Below, in pieces: positions 55,340-62,284 of a stretch of DNA of 64,000 nt. The notes beneath the pieces were generated by a model, which worked only from the letters and a program-made list of their open reading frames with translations, was not told where the DNA came from and searched no databases. The position numbers and the translations under genes are program-made. Where the stretch lies: positions 62,001 to 126,000 of the forward strand of contig AP018172.1 in the NCBI GenBank assembly GCA_002368175.1, written 5' to 3'. Source of the DNA: Calothrix sp. NIES-2098 (GTDB lineage Bacteria; Cyanobacteriota; Cyanobacteriia; Cyanobacteriales; Nostocaceae). Numbering within the stretch: the stretch's first letter is position 1; each line of letters begins with the position of its first letter.

Positions 55340-56383
55340 TTAATTTCCTGTTTTGGGAATAGGTTGACCAAACTCAATCACTGGTGTTTCGGGAACATTA
55401 GATGAATATGGAGATTGCGGAAGTGTAGGAATAGGAAAATCAGGTTTAGCAATCGAAGTAGGGTTATTAAAATTACCAGGTTGATTTGGGAAAATAGGTG
55501 GCGGAAGGGTAGAACTGGGGAGTTGAGATTGGTTGTTAGGCGTCAGAGGCGGTACAACTACAAATGGTTGTTGTTGGTTAGTAGGTATTACCGGCAAGTT
55601 ATTAGATGATGGCGGTAAAGTAGGAAAGGGCGATTGTTGGTTAGGATTTGGTAATTGATTAATAGGTTGTTGAGGATAGTTATATGGGAATTGGGGTAAG
55701 TTATTAAGCTGTTGTGGGGAGTTAGGTAATTGTGGATAGTTACCTGGTTTTACAGAGTTTCTATAACCAGAATTGGCAGCACGTAAAACCCAGCGATTAG
55801 GATTTTTCTTAGATACAGGTTGCAATTTTACTTGATTGGGGTCTACAAAATTCCCTGGTGCTAAATCCAAAACAATGCGCGTTACGCCTGCGTTCAATTG
55901 AGAAATTCGCACTCTTTGGATAGCTCCAGAATAATTTTGTTGAGTGGGAACATATCCCAACTTAGTATTAGGCAAATCGACAACAATCCGCGGAGGTTGG
56001 GCAAGATAGAAGTAGTGAGGTTTTGTACTTGCAGAAAGAGCAAATTCTAGTTGTAATACTTCTGGAGAAAAACGCCAATTATCTAGCCTAGCTAAGGGAG
56101 TGCTTACATTTCCTGGTGGGACATTGGGATAATAGGGAGCCTGTAGCTGCTTCGTTACTGGTTTGGCAATACTGCTACCAGCTTGTAAAGTAATTGCTAT
56201 GTATACGCCAAACAAGCTAATACCAAATAGCTGCCGACAATATGGGAAGAACTTCTTATAGCTGTTCCCATTCAGATACGGTACAACATTATATCGCCAA
56301 TTGTAGGGGCACGGCAGTGCCGTGCCCCTACGGGTGTACCTCATGTAAAAGAGAATCGCTATAGTCCTTAAACCTTTATCCAT
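55340..56383 (-). CDS. AMIN-domain periplasmic protein with a Pro/Asn-rich tail
   Basis: The frame encodes 347 residues. A hydrophobic export segment (QLFGISLFGVYIAITLQAG) lies near residues 52-70, unusually far in, because the 5' end of the frame contains a palindromic repeat (56280-56340). The true start may be later. The AMIN domain (about 90-190) has LDNWRFSPEVLQLEFALSA, RIVVDLPNTKLG and RVRISQLNAGVTRIVLDLAPG, which bind peptidoglycan. The tail is rich in Pro, Asn, Gln (NSPQQLNNLPQFPYN). There is no amidase domain, so it is probably a cell-wall-binding scaffold. Confidence 0.78.
   Translation of the reverse strand: MDKGLRTIAILFYMRYTRRGTALPCPYNWRYNVVPYLNGNSYKKFFPYCRQLFGISLFGVYIAITLQAGSSIAKPVTKQLQAPYYPNVPPGNVSTPLARLDNWRFSPEVLQLEFALSASTKPHYFYLAQPPRIVVDLPNTKLGYVPTQQNYSGAIQRVRISQLNAGVTRIVLDLAPGNFVDPNQVKLQPVSKKNPNRWVLRAANSGYRNSVKPGNYPQLPNSPQQLNNLPQFPYNYPQQPINQLPNPNQQSPFPTLPPSSNNLPVIPTNQQQPFVVVPPLTPNNQSQLPSSTLPPPIFPNQPGNFNNPTSIAKPDFPIPTLPQSPYSSNVPETPVIEFGQPIPKTGN
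56280..56340. repeat. Palindromic element inside the 5' end of the AMIN gene frame
   Basis: The core is a perfect inverted repeat with 13-base arms (TAGGGGCACGGCA and complement) around one G (56304-56330). The outer ends GGTACA and TGTACC (56280-56285, 56335-56340) are also inverted. This looks like a small repeat of the kind dispersed in Nostocales, inserted in or before the coding start. Confidence 0.75.
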
Positions 56384-56461
56384 GATTTCTATCTTTTATA
56401 TTTTGAGCTATTTGGTATTTTCTGTGATGCTTAATAGCTATTGTTCATCGGCACTCATATT

Positions 56462-56983
56462 TTAATGGCTTTTTTTCTGCTGTGATTTATTGTGATTTTT
56501 TTGAGGTACAGCTGTAAATTTAAAAGTTTTGGTGCTACCACTCAAGTTTAATTCACCTATCAAATTTCCCTTATCTAGCAATTGCATTTGTATTCTAGCT
56601 AAGTGAACGTATGCATTTTGCGGAGAAGTAAGATTACACAAATGAGATCTTTCTAGGTTGCCAGATAAACTCAATTGTTTATTTCTCAAAATGCCAGAGA
56701 GAACATCGTTTTTTGCATTGCTATTGGGGGTTTCTTCATTAGTATTTACTGGTAAGAAAGATGCATTGATGTAAATACCTGATTGTTGGATATTGAGCAT
56801 TAAAGCATCTGGTTTCTCACAGTTGGGAATATTTTCCGCCAAAGCAACACGATAGCTACTGTTAATTTCAGGAGGAGCTTTCAGGCTGCTTTCGCCGTAA
56901 GCACTGACAGTTTTAAACAATAGGAGAACTGAACCGATCGCAATCCCATAGAAGGCTAAGGATTTTACATTTAAGTGATTCAT
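56462..56983 (-). CDS. Exported hypothetical protein coupled to the antiporter gene
   Basis: 173 residues with an N-terminal hydrophobic helix (SLAFYGIAIGSVLLLFKTVSA), probably a signal peptide. The mature part has two cysteines and a late beta-rich GNLIGELNLSGSTKTFKF, then a basic Lys/Gln tail. Only four bases separate it from the antiporter stop, and its RBS AGGAG lies within the antiporter's last codons, so translation is probably coupled. The function is unknown, but it may assist the antiporter. Confidence 0.7.
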   Translation of the reverse strand: MNHLNVKSLAFYGIAIGSVLLLFKTVSAYGESSLKAPPEINSSYRVALAENIPNCEKPDALMLNIQQSGIYINASFLPVNTNEETPNSNAKNDVLSGILRNKQLSLSGNLERSHLCNLTSPQNAYVHLARIQMQLLDKGNLIGELNLSGSTKTFKFTAVPQKNHNKSQQKKSH

Positions 56984-56987
56984 GGCT

Positions 56988-59162
56988 TCAGCTCCTAGCG
57001 ACTGATTCTTGAGTACTGGCTTCCGAAAGTACGGAGGATAAATGAGAGGTAACTTGACTATAGCGGCGAGTAATCAGCAACGAAGAACGACATTGGATGG
57101 CTAGCTGATCTGTATATCTGCCGAGAGTTTGACGTTGGATACCCCAAGCGCGGCTAGTACCAGCAATTGTCAGGTCAACGGCTTCGGAAGCTGCAACTAC
57201 TGCTTGAATTGGTTCTGGCGCTTCAATGGTTTTAATTTGAATGCGATCGCGTACACTATTTGGCATTTGCTCCATCATCGTGTGCAGCTCGTAACTCAAT
57301 TCATTGTTGACTTGATTTTCTGACAATACTTGTAAAATCTGCAACGTACAAGTATCGCGATTAATCAGCAATCTTAATGCAAGTATCAGCGCCAAATCAT
57401 CATGAATATTTGCCGAGTAAGGAACTAACAAGCTCTCTAATCGCTCTCCTCCGCGGTCAACAAATACTGCTACATCTACGGGTGTAGTAGTTAAAATTTG
57501 CCCAACTCTCCCACCTAAGCGATTATTACTAAAAGCTGGACGGTGCCAACCTACTAAAACCAAGTTAGGTTGCTCGATTTTGGCAATCTCGGCTGTTTCT
57601 CTAGCAACGTTGCTTGATAGGCGGATGATGGGGTGGACATAAGAACGTGTAGTTGGCGGTTCTAGAGTATTTATTAAATCATCTAGCTGTTGACGGCGTT
57701 GCTCGATTAAGCGGTTAGCCTCAACTGGCGTACTCTCAAACGCATAGTCTTCTTCAAATTCAATCAGGCTGAGGGGATGAACCACAGCAGATTGGCGATA
57801 GTTGAGAGCGATCGCTACAGCTAACTGGACTAAGCCTTTTTGGCTGCTAGGATTAGCTACTGGTACTAAAATTCGGTACTCGCTACCAACAGTAGTTTCC
57901 TTTTCAGTTTCTTCTGCTTCTGGCTCAATTCGATCTAACCGGATCAGCTTTTTCGGATATGTCCATTCCAGCAGTGGTGAGGTCATAAATGTTGTCACCA
58001 ATGCCATAATCACCAGCATGGTAAAAAGTACAGGGGAAATCACGCCTAAATCTAGCCCAATATTTAATACGATTAACTCAGTCAAACCGCGAGTATTCAT
58101 TAACCAACCAAGGGCTGATGCTTCTCGCTTGTTAATCCCGCTGACACGCGCTGCAACATAAGTACCAATATACTTACCTGCGATCGCCACTGCTAAAACT
58201 AATAAACACAGCAACCATAGTTCGGGATGGTTGAGCAAACCAATTTGTGTCCGCAAACCACTAAAGGCAAAGAACACTGGGAGTAGAAATACCAAGACAA
58301 AATCTTCGGTTTTTTCTGCCAATTCCCTAACTAAATCTGCATTTTTGGGCATAGCCGCACCCAGCAAAAATGCCCCAAAAATTAGGTGAATACCAATTAG
58401 TTCGGTGATGAGGGCAGAAGCCACAACGGCCATATAAATCAACGCTACTACGAATTGACTCAGCCGCCCCGCGCGCTGGTAGTGGGTTGCAAGACGTTGC
58501 AAGAACCAACGCCCTGCTGTGAGCATAAAGCCGATATAGAGTAAGCTTTCGAGAATTGTGGGGAATGCACTAGCAATACTACCTTCTCTGGCGACTGCGA
58601 TCGCAACTGCTAACACGCACCAAGCTGTCACATCATCCACAGCCGCACAAGTTAACGCCAATGTTCCTAAGCGCGTTCCTTGCAAGTTGTTCTCTGTAAT
58701 AATTCGTGCCAATACAGGAAAGGCTGTAATTGACATCGCCGCCCCTAAAAATAGGGCAAAAGCGGTAAAGGAAACACTCGCATTGGAAACCAGAGGATAA
58801 AGCAACACTGCTAACAGTGTTCCTAAAGAAAATGGCACCAAAATGCTGACATGAGAAGTCAAAACTGCTGTTTCTAACTGACCGCTGAGGTATTTGGGAT
58901 TGAGTTCCAAACCAATGAGAAACATGAAAAATATCAGTCCTACCTGAGACAACACATTCAAAAATGGAATTGTCTCCGGTGGGAACAGAGTAGCTGCTAC
59001 TGATGGCGCAATCAGACCAAATAGAGAAGGGCCAAGCATAATTCCGGCGACAATCTCACCAATTACCAGCGGTTGCTTAACTGACTTAAATGCCAGCCCT
59101 ACTAGCCGTGACAGTCCAATAACAGTCAGCACCTCAAAGAGAACGAGTATTACTGTGTGCAT
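56988..59162 (-). CDS. CPA2-family cation:proton antiporter with C-terminal USP domains
   Basis: 724 residues. About 12 membrane helices in the first 395 residues carry the CPA2/KefB-type pattern (GEIVAGIMLGPSLFGL, LIGLELNPKYL, AAVDDVTAW with the ion-binding Asp pair, NTRGLTELIVLNIGLDLG). The C-terminal 300 residues form two universal-stress-protein-like domains (YRILVPVANPSSQKG, VLVGWHRPAF, DLTIAGTSRAWGI). It exchanges Na+ or K+ for protons across the membrane. The USP part may sense nucleotides. GAGGAA precedes the ATG. The following exported-protein gene is coupled to it. Confidence 0.92.
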   Translation of the reverse strand: MHTVILVLFEVLTVIGLSRLVGLAFKSVKQPLVIGEIVAGIMLGPSLFGLIAPSVAATLFPPETIPFLNVLSQVGLIFFMFLIGLELNPKYLSGQLETAVLTSHVSILVPFSLGTLLAVLLYPLVSNASVSFTAFALFLGAAMSITAFPVLARIITENNLQGTRLGTLALTCAAVDDVTAWCVLAVAIAVAREGSIASAFPTILESLLYIGFMLTAGRWFLQRLATHYQRAGRLSQFVVALIYMAVVASALITELIGIHLIFGAFLLGAAMPKNADLVRELAEKTEDFVLVFLLPVFFAFSGLRTQIGLLNHPELWLLCLLVLAVAIAGKYIGTYVAARVSGINKREASALGWLMNTRGLTELIVLNIGLDLGVISPVLFTMLVIMALVTTFMTSPLLEWTYPKKLIRLDRIEPEAEETEKETTVGSEYRILVPVANPSSQKGLVQLAVAIALNYRQSAVVHPLSLIEFEEDYAFESTPVEANRLIEQRRQQLDDLINTLEPPTTRSYVHPIIRLSSNVARETAEIAKIEQPNLVLVGWHRPAFSNNRLGGRVGQILTTTPVDVAVFVDRGGERLESLLVPYSANIHDDLALILALRLLINRDTCTLQILQVLSENQVNNELSYELHTMMEQMPNSVRDRIQIKTIEAPEPIQAVVAASEAVDLTIAGTSRAWGIQRQTLGRYTDQLAIQCRSSLLITRRYSQVTSHLSSVLSEASTQESVARS

Positions 59163-59572
59163 AGTTTCCTCGAAAGCGACTATCCGGTTTCCCTAAGATA
59201 ATTCTTTAAACCAATAGAAATTGTCAACCTTTTTATACACACCACAAGTACAATCGTGCCAGGTTATGATGTTAATTGTTGTTACGACACTAGGCTAGTA
59301 ATTAGCAATTAAGTGTGGGGAATCTAATATCTACAGTCAAAAGTCAAGAGTCAAGAGTCAAAAGTCAAGAGTTAATATTTACAGGAGTTATTACCTCAAA
59401 TATTTTGCTTAAGTCCTTCTTTCCTAACCCTGAGTTTCTAATTTTCAGCTAGTCAATCATAGACAATTTCCACAACGGGAGTATGAAGAACTTTAACCTT
59501 CTGCCTCCTGCCTTCTGCCTTCTGCCCTATTTAAAATAGCCAATTAACACTCAAATTTTGGCTTAATTCTGC
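59163..59572. repeat. Intergenic region with short tandem repeats
   Basis: Two heptanucleotide tracts lie here. At about 59335-59370 GTCAAGA/GTCAAAA repeats occur, and at about 59500-59530 TTCTGCC-type repeats. Both are like the STRR families of filamentous cyanobacteria. No gene is seen. Confidence 0.7.
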
Positions 59573-60862
59573 TTAAGCCGGAGATTTTTCGTAACTTGTA
59601 CCTTGTAATAAAAAGGCAACTAATGGCGATGCCATTAATGTTGTCACAATTGCCATAATAACCATGATAGTAAATAAAGTTGGGGTAATTACGCCTTGCT
59701 CTAGACCAATATTCAGGATGATTAACTCCATCAAACCGCGTGCATTCATTAGCGCACCAATAGTGGCTGATTCGCGCCAACTTTCTCCGGCAAATCTTGC
59801 TGCTAGCATACAAGCAATACCTTTACCCAAAATTGCGATCGCTATAATTAACAGCGTAATTCCCCACAAGGTAGGTGTATTTACCAATCCGATTTGCGTG
59901 TTGAGTCCAGAGAAGACAAAAAATATTGGCAATAAAAATGCCGTTGTTAAATATTCTGTGCGATCGCGTATTTGTTCGGCAAATTCACCCCTTGGCATTG
60001 CTGTACCTAAAATAAAAGCACCAAAGACTGCATAGATACCTATGGCATCAGTAAACCACGAACAGAACATTAACACCATCAGCACTAAAGTTAAAGTTTG
60101 AATTGTCACCCTACCATCTTTGTCTGCGATGCGTGTAAAGATAGTTAATGCAGGTCTGCCAACAAAAATTGTGAATATCACGTAGCCGATACCACCACCA
60201 ATTGCTAAAGCAGCAATACTTGTATTCGCATTTAGACTGGCTAAGACAATAGCTAGCAAACACCATGCAGTCGCATCATCTATAGAACCAGCTGCTAGTG
60301 CTAAAGTGCCAAAGGTGGTTTTAGCAATGCCGCGTTCGTAGAGCATCCGGGCTAACATGGGAAATGCTGTAATCGACATCGAAGCACCGAGATATAAAGC
60401 CGCAGCCCAAGGTGTAACTCCCGATTTGAATAAATCGCCTTTACCATATAAGAAAAAAGCTGCCACTGCACCCAAACAAAAAGGCGCAATTATCCCTGCA
60501 CCAGATACCAAACCAGCACTCTTCATGCGCTGCTTAATCAGATTGGTATTGAATTCTAAGCCGATTAAAAACATATAAATTACCAGCCCAATCTGACTGA
60601 TTGCGAAGAGAATTGACATCGAAGGATTGGGAATTTTTGCTCCCGTTGCTAATAAAATTGGTGCTTTGGGAAATAGCCATTGCTGTATTTCTGGATTGAT
60701 TAAACCCAGCAAAGATGGGCCTAACATTACACCAGCAATCATTTCACAAACAACATCGGTTTGTCCCAAATATCGTTTCCCAACAATAGTTACCAGGCGA
60801 CAAGTTACCAAGATTACGGTTAGTTGCAGTAACAGCTTGAGTACTAGCTCAAAATTTGACAT
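59573..60862 (-). CDS. CPA2-family cation:proton antiporter (short form)
   Basis: 429 residues, only the membrane domain, with about 12 helices. The family pattern is CEMIAGVMLGPSLLGL, LIGLEFNTNLI, GSIDDATAW (ion-binding Asp pair) and NARGLMELIILNIGLEQGV. Unlike the 724-residue neighbour it has no stress-protein domain, so the two may form subunits or have distinct regulation. AAGGAAA lies five bases before the ATG. It lies 410 bp upstream of the longer antiporter on the same strand. Confidence 0.92.
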   Translation of the reverse strand: MSNFELVLKLLLQLTVILVTCRLVTIVGKRYLGQTDVVCEMIAGVMLGPSLLGLINPEIQQWLFPKAPILLATGAKIPNPSMSILFAISQIGLVIYMFLIGLEFNTNLIKQRMKSAGLVSGAGIIAPFCLGAVAAFFLYGKGDLFKSGVTPWAAALYLGASMSITAFPMLARMLYERGIAKTTFGTLALAAGSIDDATAWCLLAIVLASLNANTSIAALAIGGGIGYVIFTIFVGRPALTIFTRIADKDGRVTIQTLTLVLMVLMFCSWFTDAIGIYAVFGAFILGTAMPRGEFAEQIRDRTEYLTTAFLLPIFFVFSGLNTQIGLVNTPTLWGITLLIIAIAILGKGIACMLAARFAGESWRESATIGALMNARGLMELIILNIGLEQGVITPTLFTIMVIMAIVTTLMASPLVAFLLQGTSYEKSPA

Positions 60863-61015
60863 TTTATTTCCTTATAGAAAATGGGGAGATTGGGGAAGGC
60901 AGTATAGCAATCTTAAGCTAAGAGTAAGCTTAGATAATGAAGAGTTGAGATTTTTTACAGATTGCGATCGCCAGTTAAATATTTCAGAAAAAACTGATAT
61001 CTTTAAACAAAAAAT

Positions 61016-61507
61016 ATGAGTGCTAACGAAATCATTCTTCGACCTGCACAAGAAACAGATGCATGGGATATTAGTGCAATTCATATTGCTGCGATCAAAG
61101 CACTACCAGCAACTTTCTATTCTCACAAAGAACTGTTAGCTTGGCGAAATTATCGTGACAAGCCTGATGGTTCAAATATCATGAAGAGTCTTAAAGCAAA
61201 ACATTTGTGGGTAGCTATCGAAAATGATGTAGTTGCCGGGTTTGCTAGTTATATTGCAGATGAACTCATAGCTTTATACGTACATCCCAAATACCAAAAA
61301 AAAGGTATAGGGCGAGTTTTAGTTCAACATTTTTGCCATCAAGCCAGCGAGCAAGGTATAGATAAAGTACTTACAACTGCTAGCCTTTATGCTGAAGGAT
61401 TTTATTCGCGGTTGGGTTTTACTTTTATCGCCAGGGCACCGCATCAGTTAAAGAAAGGGGTAATTGTTCCAGTCACGAAAATGAGTAAAAAATTAGATTT
61501 AGCTTGA
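61016..61507 (+). CDS. GNAT-family N-acetyltransferase
   Basis: 163 residues, the normal size of a single GNAT fold. Motif A is visible as LIALYVHPKYQKKGIGRVLV, with the acetyl-CoA pyrophosphate loop QKKGIG, and motif B as ASLYAEGFYSRLGF. The N-terminal IILRPAQETDAWDISAIH is typical. The substrate is unknown. It is divergent from the short antiporter gene, 153 bp away. Confidence 0.9.
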   Translation: MSANEIILRPAQETDAWDISAIHIAAIKALPATFYSHKELLAWRNYRDKPDGSNIMKSLKAKHLWVAIENDVVAGFASYIADELIALYVHPKYQKKGIGRVLVQHFCHQASEQGIDKVLTTASLYAEGFYSRLGFTFIARAPHQLKKGVIVPVTKMSKKLDLA

Positions 61508-61859
61508 AATTCGGGGTTAGTAACCCCAAGGTGGAAGTCAAAAGAATTGTATTTCAGTCTTTTGCGTGATTTTAAATCGTCTCATTACAATTCTTCATGA
61601 CAGGCAATTATCAATAGACTTCTTGCACGAATACAAAACTTACCCTCATCCCCCAGCCCCTTCTCCCAAAATTGGGAGAAGGGGAGCCGATAAGCTGCGA
61701 AGCATCTAATTTGTATATAAGACGCGGGCTTTCCGTCCCGCACTACAATTATTTTGCGTTTTTGACTTACATAATTTAGCTGCACATCAGCCGATCAAAG
61801 TCCCTCTCCCATGCATGGGAGAGGGATTTAGGGTGAGGGTAAAGATTCATGCAAGAGGT
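61508..61859. repeat. Intergenic region with two palindromes
   Basis: Two palindromes are present. CCCCTTCTCCCAA (61657-61669) pairs with its complement at 61672-61684, and a perfect 26-bp palindrome, TCCCTCTCCCATG and complement, lies at 61801-61826. Both belong to GC-rich repeat types dispersed in cyanobacteria. The first could end the GNAT transcript. No gene is supported. Confidence 0.7.
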
Positions 61860-62089
61860 CTAATTAAAGCTGCCGAAATAGCAATTGTAGTATCGAAAAC
61901 AGCAATTGTAGCCTCCGAAATCGCAATTGTAGTATCGAAAACAGCAATTGTAGCCTCCGAAATCGCAATTGTAGTCTCCGAAATGGCAATTGTAGCCTCC
62001 GCAACCGCAATCGTATTCTCCGAAATGGCAATTGTAATCTCCGCAACCGCAATTGACGTACCAAAAATAGCAAATGCGTAGGCGCAACC
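61860..62089. repeat. 21-bp degenerate tandem repeat array, copy 2
   Basis: Nine exact 21-bp units start at 61881, with partial units before and after. Most begin GCAATTGTAG and end TCCGAAAT plus one base, alternating with a TATCGAAAACA-ending type. It is the same family as the array at 38281 but more uniform. Frames on both strands stay open (heptads such as AIVASEI or TIAISEA), yet no start signal supports translation. It ends about 195 bp before the vault protein gene. Confidence 0.87.
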
Positions 62090-62243
62090 CGCTTTAGGCA
62101 TTGTCTTCTTGGAATATAACCGCATAATCAGAGAAAATGTGCATTTTTTCTTTGTAATTAAGACATTAGTTGATAAATCGGTTAGGATGAAACGGAATTT
62201 ATTCTGACAGGAATAACAAAAAATAGTTGAAGTTATATTTCAT

Positions 62244-62263
62244 TTGTAAAAAATATTTTACAA
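62244..62263 (+). promoter_or_regulatory. Palindrome upstream of the vault protein gene
   Basis: TTGTAAAA (62244-62251) and TTTTACAA (62256-62263) are perfectly inverted around AATA, 21 bp before the ATG. It could be an operator or an mRNA hairpin near the ribosome binding region. No clear Shine-Dalgarno sequence is present between it and the start. Confidence 0.5.
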
Positions 62264-62284
62264 GTAACAAAAATCTATAAATTT

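Noticed and set aside
61815..62125. Protein-coding genes across the second repeat array, on either strand
   Set aside because: Several frames on both strands stay open simply because the repeat length is 21. No start signal or non-repeat conserved part exists.
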